Source of the DNA: Roridomyces roridus
Lineage: Eukaryota; Basidiomycota; Agaricomycetes; Agaricales; Mycenaceae
Direction: 5' to 3'
Length of the DNA stretch: 64,000 bases
Assembly (NCBI GenBank): GCA_029378245.1
Contig: JARKIF010000055.1
Location: forward strand, 124,001 to 188,000
Both the position numbers and the translations under genes were made by a program. The stretch's first letter is position 1. Each line of letters begins with the position of its first letter. The notes beneath the pieces are model-generated. The model worked only from the letters and a program-made list of their open reading frames with translations. It ran no database searches and was not told where the DNA came from. Below are positions 10,844 through 22,260 of the stretch, piece by piece.

Positions 10844-11560
10844 CTAATCCGCTCTCGACATCCGAAACTTGCAACCCAAAGCCTCAACCTCCAGCTCGAA
10901 CACACGTAGGTGAGGCACACTGGCCACCCAGCGCTCCCACCCAGACGCGTTCCCGCCATCCTCATCATCACATTCAGAGGCAGGCTGCAGCAAACTGCCC
11001 ATAGCCATCTCTGTCTCTGCTTCACTCGCCGTAGGCCGACTGACGACAGTAACAGTCAAATTCGGCACCGCAAGCCCCTCCGCCCACTTCTGGTGTCTCA
11101 GACTCTCGAGCCAGTCCACCTCCGTGAAGAACCGAACGCGCTGCACAGCCGAACGTTGCTCCAGCGTCATGCGCGTAAAGTAGGCGTTGTGGTCCGCGGC
11201 GGGCGTTGAGGACGACGACCCTGTTTTCTGCTCCGCCCCCTGCGGCAGAGTGCGGTCGAGCATCCAGAATGTGTGCTCGTTGAGGGAGATGGGAGCAGAG
11301 TGGGTTTCGAGGTAGATGAGCCGACAGGTGAGGAGCAGGGCGGTGTCTATCCTTCCCGTGTACTGGGACGGCCCCGCTGGGTCGTCATACTCCGTGAGGG
11401 CGTATGCGAAGACCAAGTTCCGCAGCTCCGGACATAGGGTTGCGAATAGGGGTGATTGGAGCTGGGGGTCGACTTCTGTCGAGGCTGCGCTGAATTTGGC
11501 CGATAAGGGGAGAGCGGCGTCGGGAGAGAGAGACATTGTGGTGAGTTGTAAGTCTGCCAC
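10844..11560 (-). CDS. 2EXR/DUF7730-like protein of unknown function
   Basis: A single open frame of 238 codons (ATG at 11560, second at 11536). It contains FATLCPELRNLVFAYALTEYD, ALLLTCRLIYLET and FW, the pattern of fungal 2EXR or F-box-like domains (L-P-E-L-R-N, then C-R-x-I/L-xxE). A conserved-looking segment VRFFTEVDWLESL and a C-terminal VPHLRVFELEVEAL follow. It is convergent with cytosine deaminase, with only 49 bp between the stop codons. No intron is needed. Function is unknown. Confidence 0.7.
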   Translation of the reverse strand: MADLQLTTMSLSPDAALPLSAKFSAASTEVDPQLQSPLFATLCPELRNLVFAYALTEYDDPAGPSQYTGRIDTALLLTCRLIYLETHSAPISLNEHTFWMLDRTLPQGAEQKTGSSSSTPAADHNAYFTRMTLEQRSAVQRVRFFTEVDWLESLRHQKWAEGLAVPNLTVTVVSRPTASEAETEMAMGSLLQPASECDDEDGGNASGWERWVASVPHLRVFELEVEALGCKFRMSRAD

Positions 11561-12287
11561 GCCGGAGGCAACTTGAAGTATTTAAGCAGTTGTGGATTTG
11601 GTGGTGAAAAATCAAGAGGGTTATTTGCGCATGCTTACCCGTTTCATGCATGTCATCCGGTCTCGTCGACAGCAAACTCTTCGTCTTTTGTGTATGTGTT
11701 GAAGAACCGCATCGTCATTTCTGGTGGTGTTGGTAGGTACTTCTATATTCTCTCCAAGTCGGAGCCCTGCTGTTCACATTTCAGTGCACACGAGATTCTG
11801 AAGTTTGTGCGACAGCGAGCAATCGGCCGAGCAAATGGTCTCGGCCAGTTGAAGTAAGTGGAACTTGGGCTGGCGGTCACCCTCTGCGTCGCACGATGTA
11901 GTTCAACTCCAAGTTCAAGAAGGCTATTCCGGTCAGTGATGTCACTGGCGGGACTCGACTGGTCCCGGTCTCATTAACTTGAACACTCTCTTTCCTCTTT
12001 TCCACTGGTAGCATTCACTGTGGACAACTTTCTGAGCCGATTATCCGATGCATAATCGCAGATAACAAGAACAAGAATCTTGAATTCGCGGAAATGAAGA
12101 TTACCTTCGGCCGAAGCGGGCCGAGTCTGTGAAATTTCCGGGATAAAATTCAAGAGACTCTGACTGGACGGACCTCCTGCCCCTCACCCCCACGCACCCT
12201 TCGTTTCGATTGCGTTCCCCGCTTTCCTACTGTCCCGACTCGTAGGCCGTGACATTCGCCCTCTCCCTTCCCTTTATCCGTCCCAAG
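11561..12287. other. Divergent intergenic region, no gene recognised
   Basis: About 730 bp between the 2EXR-like start (minus) and the transporter start (plus). No convincing coding exon, repeat or RNA was seen; it probably holds both promoters. Confidence 0.5.
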
Positions 12288-14142
12288 ATGCTCTCCATCG
12301 GGCAACTCATCTGGATATCCTGCCGCCCACTTCTCCGGCTGTGAGCAGTCCCCCCGTTTTTGTGTCCCTCCACACCAAAGTGCTGCGTAAAGAGTCATAT
12401 GCGTTGGATGCGGGTTCGCCATAACCAAGGCCGACATCTTTCCTGCCGTCGCCGCACGAGGCACGGGGCAAATCCTACTGGTGCGTCCGTGTATGCATCT
12501 CCTCGTGCTCGCGGATCTTGACAACATGCGCATCGCAGAACATCACGCTGCCCAGCCTGATGTTTAGCAAGATCGTCCCTGCGTTCACTTCCCAAAATAT
12601 CAGTGCTTTAGGTGCGTCGACGCTACATCTGTATTATTTTCTCCAATCTCCATCTCTGGGCAGGCCCGCTCGTTCTCGTAGCAATGATATACGAGGGAAT
12701 GGGGATTGCTCAGGCATGGCTTGTCAGCCAGTTCTTCTGGGTCCCACATCGTTTCCGGTACTATCGTAAATCTTTCAATGCGAAAATAAAAACGCTCATC
12801 TTCCTCTAGATGGGGCATCCTTGTGGCAGGCGGATGGGGCAATTACGGCGACATTCGTACGTGCCTTGCGGGATTTGCTTACATCCAATTGATATCCTGC
12901 AGCCACCGCCGTCGTTATGAGTATCACGGGAGCCGCCCCCTTTAACGGGACAGCAGATCAGACTCTGAGTGTTGCCTATATCGCGGGGTTCATCCTGGTT
13001 TACATGGTGAGCTCCTCGAACGAGTTGTTGGGTATGTTTAATTTTCCCAAGATTACCTTCTTCCCGATGGGGGGCAGCCGCATGATTGGATTCGACTACG
13101 TCGGTCCAGATGTTGAGCCCGAGGATGTCCAAGAAGCGACTCGCCGCCGGCGAAAGCTCATACTTTTCGGATGGCCGAAAATACTCACTGGGTTGGTCAG
13201 GAGACAGAGGAGGACAGATTCCATTTTGGACGAAAAGGAATCTGCTGACGAAGAAAGTGTCGTGGTTGAATCACCGTCCGCCCAACGACCAGCACTCGCT
13301 TCGAAGCATGTTTCATTCGACACTACCGTGTCCCAGCCGCCTATGGAAGGTTGGCATTCCAGGATAACGTCTCCAGCACATACAGCCACCGCCCTTGACA
13401 CCACCACCATCGCCATGAATTCTCGTCCGACGTCGCCGAAACCCCAACCACCAGATCCCCCACTGACTCTCTGGGCTGTCCGTCGGCGAGCACTGAAATC
13501 TCATTTCCGCACCTTCCTGCGCAACCTGTTGATTCCCGGTTCCATCTCCATCATACTCTCCTTCGTCATCGCGCTTGTTCCGCCCCTCAAAGCGCTCTTC
13601 GTACCCGGCGTGCCAGGGACACACATCCACCCAGCGCCAGACGGCCAACCCCCGCTCGCCGTCATCATCGACGCCGCGTCGTTCATTGGCGCAGCCTCCG
13701 TCCCTATGGGCCTCATCTGCCTCGGCTCTGCACTCGCACGGCTTCCAATCCCACGCGGCGGAGCATGGCGCACGTTGCCTAGCGGTGCCATTCTCGGCCT
13801 CGCTGTGTGCAAGATGCTGATAAGCCCCGTGCTGGGGGTGTTGATCTGCCATGGGCTCACGAGTGTTGGTGTCATTTCCAAAGAGGATAAGGTCCTTCAA
13901 TTCGTGTGCATGTGCGTCTCCTTGTCTTTCTTTTTTTCTTGGCGATGTTGAAGTTGAATTAATTTCGCTTACATAGATTCTTCTCCTGCCTGCCCACGGC
14001 CACGACCCAGGTTTTCGTAACGCAAGTGTACAGCGGGACGGGAAGCGCGGAGCACCTTTCGGCGTTCCTCATCCCGCAGTACATACTCATGTTTCCCGCT
14101 ATGACAGTGCTGACGGCGTACACCATCCGCACACTTTTCTGA
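12288..14142 (+). CDS. Auxin-efflux-carrier (PIN-like/ECM3) family membrane transporter
   Basis: Eight or nine exons joined by short introns encode about 500 residues. The start MLSIGQLIWISCRPLL leads into CGFAITKADIFPAVAARG and ITLPSLMFSKIVPAF, then WGNYGDIPTAVVMSI with the conserved N-x-x-D-x-P motif of this fold. A long hydrophilic loop (about residues 180-320, Ser/Thr/Pro- and charge-rich) separates two hydrophobic halves. The second half runs from LLIPGSISIILSFVIALVPP to the C-terminal FSCLPTATTQVFVTQVYSG. This is the topology of fungal ECM3/M3-type members of the auxin efflux carrier family. The substrate is unknown. It ends 106 bp before the end of the convergent AKR1. Confidence 0.88.
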
Positions 14143-14247
14143 TTCACGGACTGCCTGTATCTATCGCCAACTACTAGACGGAAATGATTGTATTGAACGA
14201 TTTTTTTCCGTCAGTGGTTCGAATGCAGGGTAATACAGGTTCCTTCT

Positions 14248-15899
14248 TTACAGCCGTCCAAACTTATCCAACAGCGGCCTTCCATAAGTCGACTAGCCCA
14301 AAATTCAGCGACATTTCCCACAAGGGCAACAAGAAGTAACGTACCTCCTCAGCAGGTTTATTCCCCAGCGCCTCCTCGATCCTCGCCATCACCTCGGGCG
14401 TCAACTTGGGAATCACCTCGAGCGCTTTGAGGTTCTCTAGGAGCTGTGCGGCTGAAGACACGCCGAGGATGACGGTGGATGTGTTTGGGTTCTTGGCTAC
14501 CCAGGCGAGGGCGAGGGCTGTGGTGGTTGTACCGAGTTCTGATGGTTGGAATGTCAAACAGAGAGAGGTGGGCGTGGCAGAGTACCTACCCTCAGCGATT
14601 TTCGTAACCTCCCGGACCTTACGGATCTTTTCCAGCCCTTCGGCCGAGTCGGTCATACCGGCAAAGTCGGTGTTGGTTTCGAACCGCGAGCCGGCGGGGA
14701 TGCCGTCGTTGTACTACAGTTCGATTCGCCTGTGTGAGACCAGTGCAAGTTGAATTCAAGAAAAACGACCTCACCTTTCCTGTGAGCACACCATAGTGAA
14801 GTGCAGAGAAAGCTGTCGTTCCGAGTCCGTATTTCCTGTACAAAGGCCTGTCGAAGGGAAGTGGGAGGTTTGAATCGAATCAAGAAAGTGAATAGGGTAC
14901 TACTGACGCGTATTCCTTCTCGGGACGCTCGCGGTGCAGCATGCTATAAAAAATGAACAAGATGTTTTTGCAAAAGAGAGATAGACTCACTTGTGTTGGC
15001 ACTGCTCAGCGATGGGTGCGATGAGGTTGAGACGCGTCGCGACGTCTAACACGCTCATTATCGGGTGAAAAAAGGATAATTGAATGAAAGACATACGATG
15101 GGCCTCTTCGATTTGTTGCGCAGTCCACTCTGACGTTCCCCAGTAAAACGCCCACCCTTTTTCGATGACATAGTTGAAAGCACGGACAATCTCTTCCATC
15201 GGGACTTGAAGAAATGGTAATAAGCATTAACCGCGTAGTATAAAGGCATCCCTCACCAGTAATATCACACCGATGCGCGAATATGACATCAACGTAGGTG
15301 AGCTGAAGTCGCTCGAGGCATTCTTGTGCGCCTTCGATGATACTGACATAGTTCAACCTGCATCTGCGGAGGAAATACACTGCGCAACCCACTGCTTGCG
15401 CGATAACCCCTTATCATTCGGTCCATCTCTCGGACCCCAGAATATCTTGGTCGAAATGACGAGGTCCGTACGGCGGAGGTTCAGTTCCTTGATCACGCGG
15501 CCCCTGTGCCCTCAAGTTCAACTTCAACTTCTTCGCCAAGTGGGATGAACGCACATTTCGAGCTCAGACTTTCCCTTGGCGTAATCCTCCGCGGTATCAA
15601 ACATATTGATACCATTCTCGAACGCAGTTTTGATGATTTCCTGCGACGGTTGGTTGGAATTCGAGGTCCGATTTGACCGATAGGCTGGGACGCACCTTGG
15701 CAGGATCGCCAACGACAGCAGCGCCGAGGGTGAGCCCTGTGAATCACAGTGTGAACGGTCAGGTTCCGCTCTACACAATGAGGCTAGACGACTCACATCC
15801 CCCGAGCGAGAACAATGGTACTCTCAACCCGGTTGGTCCGAGCCGCCTGAACGGCATGTTCTGAGCAGCGTACGTAGGGTGTACAGCGGGAGTCGACAT
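14248..15899 (-). CDS. Aldo-keto reductase, Kv-beta-like (AKR1)
   Basis: About ten exons with GT-AG introns restore a full reductase of about 340 residues. It begins MSTPAVHPTYAAQNMPFRRL and ends [14 protein letters not shown]. The AKR catalytic tetrad is complete: Asp in NMFDTAE, Tyr in EDYAKG, Lys in STKIFWG and His in IFAHR. Cofactor-end motifs (TVILGVSSAAQLLENLKAL) predict NADPH. Closest known types are the potassium-channel beta-subunit-like and related NADP-dependent oxidoreductases, which reduce aldehydes and ketones. It is about 1.3 kb downstream of the 4HB gene on the same strand and paralogous to AKR2 at 18-19.4 kb. The last junction (GAG GAG to TCG ACT) uses the GGGCTAG acceptor. 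Confidence 0.88.
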
Positions 15900-16015
15900 C
15901 GTGGAACGGGAACAAGAGACTAAAAAGGAAGGCCAAGCACGCCATCGTCGAATTCTGTTTTTGATGTTCCCTCGAATTCGTTCCAATGCACAAAGTTATG
16001 TTTACATTTTACTTA

Positions 16016-16190
16016 CAGCTAACTGCATAATTCTGGAGCGCTCTCAAAAATACTTCACTCACACTTTGACAGCTCTCCCGCAACCCTCAGTGGTCGACAC
16101 TGTGGAGCGTGGACCTCATTAGGAAGGTCAACGTCATCTACCGGCTGTAAACTTTTTTTTACAAGTGCTCCAGAATTATGCAGTTAGCTG
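16016..16190. mobile_element. Mariner-type MITE, 175 bp, 24-bp perfect inverted repeats
   Basis: The left end (16016-16039) and right end (16167-16190) are perfect inverted repeats of CAGCTAACTGCATAATTC followed by TGGAGC. The element is flanked on both sides by TA (16014-16015 and 16191-16192), the target-site duplication of Tc1/mariner/pogo elements. The 127-bp interior has no coding capacity, so it would need a transposase from elsewhere. It sits between the 4HB gene and AKR1, and its right repeat supplies the stop codon of the 4HB reading frame. No second copy was noticed in the window. Confidence 0.9.
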
Positions 16191-17177
16191 TAAGCATACT
16201 GGAAGCACATAATGGAACGATAGGCGAGGATACAATCACAGCGGGTATCCTTTGATAGTATCCAAGAAGTACACAGCGATCTAAAAAAAAAAGACGCGGC
16301 AACAAGCTTCCCGATGTGCACATCTCCTAGATGATATTCAAACAGCCGTTCCGCGTTCAACAGCATTGAGTGACACTTACCCCGTATCTGCGTCAGCAGC
16401 TGCTGTACGCCAGGCCCAGATCAGAACCCGTTTACAGCTCTCTGGCAGGAAACACGCACCAATCGCTCCGACTCGCTCATCTGCGAGGCGACGAGTATAG
16501 CGTCCTGCGCGGCAGCGGATTTCGCGTGCAGACGGTGGAGGCTCGCGTTCATGCGGTGGAGGCTTAGTTCGAGGTTGATCTGCCCAATATCGCCAATCAG
16601 TTTACCGGGGAAGTAAGGAGAGTGGAATAAAAACGCACACTAAAGTGCATCATGGCCTCGTCCAACAGCCTCCCATACTCGTCGATCCGGATTTTATTTC
16701 GCTCTTGGCGAGCTAATCGTTGGAAGAGGTTCTCTTTCTTGAGCTCCTCGAGGAAGGCTTTGATTTCTTTGAGGAGCCTGCGAGCAAGGGTTGGGTTGGC
16801 TTCCAGGAGGCGTAGTGACTACGTACCTTCTAATCTTCCGAATGCTCTCCTTCACTTCGTTCGGGAGGACAATATCCAGGTCTTTCGTCTGGCTCCAGAT
16901 GTCCTGCACGAGTTGTGCCGCGCGCGTTGCAATGTGCTTGCACCCCTTCTTGTTGGATCTGACATTCTGGATTCAAGACATTCGTATTCAGGAGGGGGAA
17001 CGGCTCGAAGGAGAAGAGACGACACACCTCAGTCAACTCCAAGACGACTAGCACACCTGAAACCGCAGACTTGAGGGGAGGAAATGCGTCTGCAGACGCC
17101 TGGATTGCCCTGAGAGTGACTTTGGCCGCATCGAGGGCGTCCGATGAGGTCTTTCGAGTGCTACGAATGCGAGGCAT
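16184..17177 (-). CDS. 4HB (MLKL-NTD/HeLo-type) helical-bundle protein, copy C
   Basis: This intact minus-strand counterpart of copy A has the same exon plan. Exon 1 runs from MPRIRST to ELTE, and the next begins NVRSNKK. Later exons hold KEIKAFLEEL, the helix INLELSLHRMNASLHRL, QLLTQIRG and GDVHIGKL. The bundle is undamaged by stops or frameshifts. Downstream of the T tract the frame stays open and is closed by a TAA at 16186-16184 inside the right repeat of the MITE, so the tail differs from copies A and D. It lies between AKR2 (upstream) and AKR1 (downstream), all on the minus strand. The family fold is known for membrane-active cell-death and immune proteins; the role here is unknown. Confidence 0.65.
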
Positions 17178-17279
17178 AGGGATCAGAGAGTCGAGGAGGA
17201 GGCTGGGAGGAGGAGGAGGAATGCGTGGCGTGCGAATGGCAGACAGAACGGCAAGCGCTCAAAGCTGTTGAAATCTAGC

Positions 17280-17926
17280 GCTCGCCAATTTTGCCCTGCG
17301 CCGTTGTGTTGGAAGCTGTTGAATGATACGGCGGAAGCAATCCAACGCAAGGCAGCATAAGTAATAGTCGGTGGTGATCGTGAATGAAAGGAAAATATTC
17401 ATTTGTGTTCATTCTATGGAATCTCGTCGGCGCGAGCCCGTCCTTCAAGCTACCGCCAAAGAAGGAGGGGAGGAGGGGAATGTGTGGCGTGGATGGCGGC
17501 AAGCGCTCAAAGCTGTTGAGATTTAGCGCTCGCCAAATTTGGTCCGGAAATTTGCCGGAAACAATCCAACCCAAGGCCGTTCCCTACCATTGTCGTTGAG
17601 CGTGAAGGAAAATGTTCATTCTCATGGAAGCGAGCTCGATTCCCTTCAGACTTGGCGGCGACCTTGTTCGAGGCGGAGACTCGAAGAGGCCACGCGCGCG
17701 AAACTCCAAGAGTGTTGATGGTGGCGTCGATCGTCGTGGTCGGGAGCAGGCGCGTCTGATGGTGGCCACACATACATGCGAGCCCAGTAAATCCACCGCC
17801 CTCACCGTTGCCTTAATCCAATGCCGCCTCGCCTCAGCTGGCTCACACCAAACAAAGTAGCACTGTATACAATTTTCACTTAGTAAGCACATTTTTGTCT
17901 TCCCTCCTCTCTATGTACGTCTACAC
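17280..17926 (-). repeat. AKR-4HB spacer segment, copy C
   Basis: Read on the minus strand, this 650-bp spacer is colinear with 29353-30060 and partly with 4600-4830. It contains its own internal duplication: the segment GCGAGCGCTA(A/G)ATtTCAACAGC occurs near 17290 and 17520. It is probably the promoter and leader of the 4HB gene. No coding exon is supported. Confidence 0.75.
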
Positions 17927-19404
17927 TCAAAGCCGTCCAAATTTGTCCAACAACGGGCGTCCGTACGTCGGCTACAAGAGAATTCAGCGCTCCACTCCCT
18001 CCCAAACAGAAATTATTCTAATATAAACGGAAACTCACGAATTCAGCAGGCTTGTTACCCAAAATCTCCTCAATCTTGTTCAGATGCTCATCGGTAATCT
18101 TGGGGAGCAGCTTGATCGCCTCGAGGTTCTGCAGGAGCTGAGGGACGGAGGTGACGCCGAGGATGACCGTCGAGGTGTTGGTGTTCTTGGCGAGCCAGGC
18201 GAGAGCGAGGGCGGTGGGTGTCGAGTCCAGGGCTGTACATAGCACCAATGTAAATACAAATTCGATGGGAGAAAGTGGGAAGAGAGACGCACATTCAGCG
18301 ATCTTGGTGAGCTCCTTGACCTTGGCAATCTTTTCTTGCGAGGCGAGTTGCTCGCCGCGGCCTTTGAAGAAGAGTTCGCGGCCGAAACGCGAGTCGGGAG
18401 GAATACCGTCGTTGTACTGTTGGAAAGTTAATCCACGGACATGGAAATCGAATCGAAGCTCACTTTGCCCGTGAGGATACCCGAGGCGAGGGGAGACCAG
18501 ATGGTCGTGCCGTAGCCGTATTTCTTGTAGAGAGGGCTGTACAGGCGCGTTCATATCCATCCACCGAGTGAAAAAACCAAAATTCAACGCACGCGTACTC
18601 TTTCTCCCCCCGCTCACGATGAAACATGTTGTGTTCTAGCTGTTCTGCGATAGGTGGAATCAGGTTGAGTTTGGCTGCAACATCTGTGATGGGTGAGAAC
18701 AACATCTACTTTTAGAGCAAAATGACATACGGTATGCTTCCTCAATTTCCTGCGCGCTCCACTCGGAGGTGCCCCAGTAAAAGGCCCAGCCCTTTTCGAT
18801 AACATAGTTGAATGCGCGGACGATCTCCTCCATCGGGACGGTGCGGTCGTGGCGATGAGCAAAGATGACATCCACGTAGGTCATTTGGAGACGCTCGAGA
18901 CACTCTTGAGTGCCCTCGATAATGCTGAGTGGACTGTGAGTAATCGATCGAGAAGCCGAGCACGAATACGCACTGCTTGCGAGAAAGCCCAGTGTCGTTC
19001 GGTCCATCACGCAGACCCCAGAAGATCTTGGTGGTGATGACGAGGTCAGAGCGCTTGTACCCGAGCTCCTTGATAACACGGCCCATCTCGATCTCAGAGT
19101 TGCCTTTGGCGTAGGCCTCGGCCGTGTCGAACATGTTGATACCATTCTCAAAGGCAGCCTGGATGATTTCCTGCGAGAGTCAGAGATCGGCGTGCGACGC
19201 GTCAAGAAGGACTGACTTTGACGGGATCGCCCTTGACGGAGCCACCGAGGGTGAGCCCTGGACAGCGATGAGATGGATGGATCGGATAGATCAGAAAGAA
19301 CGCGACGTACACCCTCCGAGAGAGAGGAGGGGGACACGAAGGCCGGTGTTGCCCAGCCTGCGGAAGGGCATGTCTTTGGTCTGGAAGACGGGGTACTGGG
19401 ACAT
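17927..19404 (-). CDS. Aldo-keto reductase, Kv-beta-like (AKR2)
   Basis: A full multi-exon reductase running from [17 protein letters not shown] to [14 protein letters not shown]. The catalytic Asp (NMFDTAE), Tyr (EAYAKG), Lys (TTKIFWG) and His (FAHRHD) are all present. Substrate-loop text ([19 protein letters not shown]) and the cofactor region [18 protein letters not shown] follow family norms. Introns are GT-AG of about 45-60 nt. It heads the cassette AKR2-4HB-AKR1. The decayed copy at 28.8-29.35 kb is nearly identical in exon and intron text, so AKR2 or a near sister was its source. Predicted reaction: NADPH-dependent carbonyl reduction; the substrate is unknown. Confidence 0.9.
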
Positions 19405-19670
19405 GGTGGTTGATGAATAAGAGTGTGAGAAGATCAACACGACGGGGTCCCGCTAAAAGTCTGACGGCCCGTTCCGGCTGATGACTAATTTATCAAGCCG
19501 CCACTGTCATCCTTCCATGACGCCATTTCTCCTCAAGTCTCGCACACAGGGCGAAAGCCTCCGACATGACCACCTTCTGGTGGCCTGTACAATGCGATTG
19601 ATGCTTGAATACTAACGAATCTCGACATCTGCCCAGAGATTCTTCCACCCAGCAGTTGACCCGTCCACTT

Positions 19671-19700
19671 GAACAGACTTGAACAGACTTGAGCAGACTT
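19671..19700. repeat. Three 10-bp tandem units (GAACAGACTT)
   Basis: Units at 19671, 19681 and 19691; the third reads GAGCAGACTT. It lies in the region between AKR2 (minus) and the TauD gene (plus). Confidence 0.9.
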
Positions 19701-19830
19701 GACCGGTGGCGACTAGAATAAGTACCTGGCGGTGTGGTCCGCTTCAGGTGCCATATTGCATGCTTATTGCGCACAATGTCTTCAATCGAGTCTTTATATG
19801 GGCCGTCTAAGTAGCTGCTCTAAAACGCAA

Positions 19831-21183
19831 ATGGCTCCCTCAGTCGACATCGTAACCCCCGCGGCGCAGGACAGAATCGCCGCCCTCAAGAAGGATGTGG
19901 CGAAGGGTCCTTCCTACCCATTCTACTACCCATACTTTGACGTCGACGAGAAGTTTCCCCCGACCGAGATATTCGGTGAGCACTTCCGTTGAGTCAGCCA
20001 TCGCCATCCGCTCACACCACCGTCCAGAGCACTCCGATGTCGGCCTTCGCGCCGACCCAGCCAAACCGCACCTCCTCACCCCGAACACCATAACGCGCAA
20101 TCTCACTCCATACATCGGCACCGAGGTAACCGGCGTCCAGATCTCCCAACTCACGTCCGAGGGTCTGGATGAGCTCGCGTTGTACGCGGCTGAGCGCAAG
20201 CTTCTGGTGTTCCGGGACCAGGACTTCAAGGACATTGGGCCCGAGAAGCAGATTGCCATTGCTAGGTGAGTTGGATTCGTCGGACTTGGCTTTCGGAAGC
20301 TCACGATCAAGCAGACATTTCGGACCCATACAAAGACATCCCACCTCTGGAAATGTGAAAGGATACCCAGAGTTTCACGTTGGTGAGCGGGAATTTCATT
20401 TTGGTTGGCCAACATTCAGTGAACCTGCTCGCCAGTCTATCGTGACGCCGAACACGATCAATTCAAGGATTACTTTGGACCTGATCGTGCCAACCGGACG
20501 CAGTGGCACTCTGATATCGTGCGTCCTCTCTCATCGCTCGTTTTGTGTACCGACTCTCGCAGTCGTACGAGAAACAGCCGCCGAGTACAACATTCTTCTT
20601 CATCCTTGACCAGGTACGGCTGCCCCTGCTCTCATCCCTCATTCTCAATCGCACCCAAGCCCGAACCCGGCACCGGCGGCGACACGCTCTTCCTCTCCCA
20701 AGTCGAAGCCTACAAACGTCTTTCGCCCGAGTTCCAGAAACGCCTCGAAGGACTGCGTGCCGTGCACTCTGCATTCCCACAAGCCGAAGCCTCTCGCAAA
20801 CGCAACGGTCCCGTAAGGCGCGAACCCATTGAAACCGAGGTACATCTCCCTAACTCTTTTTGTCATTCAATATGAATCTCGCGCAGCACCCACTCGTCCG
20901 CATCCACCCCGTCACAGGCGAAAAAGCGCTCTACGTCAACCAAGGCTTCACCAAACGCATCGTCGGGTTCAAAGTCGAGGAATCCGAGTACCTGCTCAAG
21001 TTCCTCTTCGACCACCTCGCCAAGGGTGCCGACTTTCATGTACGTGCCAAGTACGAGGCGGGGACGGTGGTGGTTTGGGATAATCGGGTGACGGCGCATA
21101 GTGCTGTGGTGGACTTTGATAATGTGCAGAGGAGGCATGCTGTTAGGCTTACGCCTCAGGCGGAGGTTCCTATTGCTGGGTAG
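19831..21183 (+). CDS. TauD/TfdA-family Fe(II)/2-oxoglutarate dioxygenase
   Basis: Seven exons give about 370 residues. The iron ligands appear as H-x-D in QWHSDISYE and the distal His in WDNRVTAHSA, with the 2-oxoglutarate-binding Arg in RRHAVRLTPQ. The N-terminal half includes ITRNLTPYIGTEVTGVQISQL and VFRDQDF. This matches fungal sulfonate/taurine or 2,4-D-type dioxygenases (JLP1-like), which release sulfite or oxidise related substrates. The exact substrate is not decidable from sequence. The ATG at 19831 gives MAPSVDI, the best start; a TATA-like TTTATATG lies near 19790. All introns are GT-AG, 44-55 nt. Confidence 0.9.
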
Positions 21184-21589
21184 AGTGGAATTGCCAGATG
21201 TAATGTAACAACATGCATATGTATTTCTTCCCTGTGTACTACTTTCGTTCTCTAAATGGAAGCAGCTATATCTTCCTTGAACACGAGAATCGAGACCGAC
21301 GAAATCGAGTTTGAACATCTCCGACTGGGCAAACAACTAAAAATCCAGACGCAACTTCTAATGCGATGGCTAGGAGTCGAACCCTCGTTTATTAGCCTCG
21401 GCTCGCGAGAACACCGCACTACTCATGCTTCTTCGAATGGTTGCGGAACTTCATCCTCAGGCTGGAAGTTGGAACCCAGTCGTGGACACAAATTCCTACT
21501 ACTCGAATGCAAGTCAACAGAACAGCGGGGGTCAGCTGCCAGTGGCAGTAGGCCGTGATCTGAGAAGCGATGGGAGAAAAAATTGGAGC

Positions 21590-21890
21590 ACAATTCAAGA
21601 TATTGATTTCATTGCAAGTGTGGGAGTCGAACCCTGTCACTACTCAATAACCAATTCATAGCAGCAGCCGCAGTATGTACATATTGAAAGTAGTACCAGC
21701 ATTTGTTTATTCAGCTATGCGGCCAGTGAAAACCGAGATCCTCGTAGGTTGTGACTCCACACCAAAAAGGTCCATTCCACTCTCTCTCCAAGAACAAGAC
21801 CGCGCCAGGGATCGAACCTCGACGGCTAGCGCCTGCTCGCAGCGGCAGCTGCGGCCATAACGCAGTCCTGCTATGCCAAGAGTTGAACAA
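21590..21890 (-). repeat. tRNA-like dispersed repeat (SINE-like), copy 1
   Basis: On the minus strand, GGTTCGATCCC (near 21817-21807) fits the Pol III B-box. About 45 nt upstream of it, TGGCCGCAGCTG resembles the A-box of class II tRNAs. The body (GTTTATTCAGCTATGC, GTAGGTTGTGA) matches copy 2 at 21995-22260 with many changes. Two further B-box-like words lie at 21373-21383 and 21623-21633. A tRNA-derived SINE family is likely but not proven. Confidence 0.5.
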
Positions 21891-21994
21891 GAACTACGAG
21901 CAAGCTCAGGTTCCGTAGGCGCGCAAATTTAAATGCTATGGAATCCAGAGTTTGGCCGTCATTCAACAAGCCAGGAGAAGAAAAAACGGAAACT

Positions 21995-22260
21995 GGTCTA
22001 TGATTGCAGGCGGGGTGTCACTCAATCGATTCATGAGCATTGCAAGCACAGCATCGATATCGTTGAGGTAGCATCGGCTTTCGTTTATTCAACTACGCTG
22101 GCGATAGAAAAGCCAAATCTTTGTAGGTTGTGAATTCAAACCAAAAAATGACTTGGAATTCCTATCTGAAGACCGGACAGGGGATCGAACCTCGAAGCCT
22201 GTGAGAAAGTATTCCTTGCAACAGCAGGTGCGACCATAGCGGTCCCTGCTAGGTATGTAC
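21995..22260 (-). repeat. tRNA-like dispersed repeat (SINE-like), copy 2
   Basis: A diverged copy of the 21590-21890 element. GAGGTTCGATCCCC on the minus strand lies near 22192-22180, with TGGTCGCACCTG upstream. It shares the GTTTATTCAACTACGC and GTAGGTTGTGA blocks in the same order and spacing. Confidence 0.5.

Noticed and set aside
13313..13900. 195-codon minus-strand open frame
   Set aside because: Antisense to the large exon of the ECM3-like transporter; no motif.
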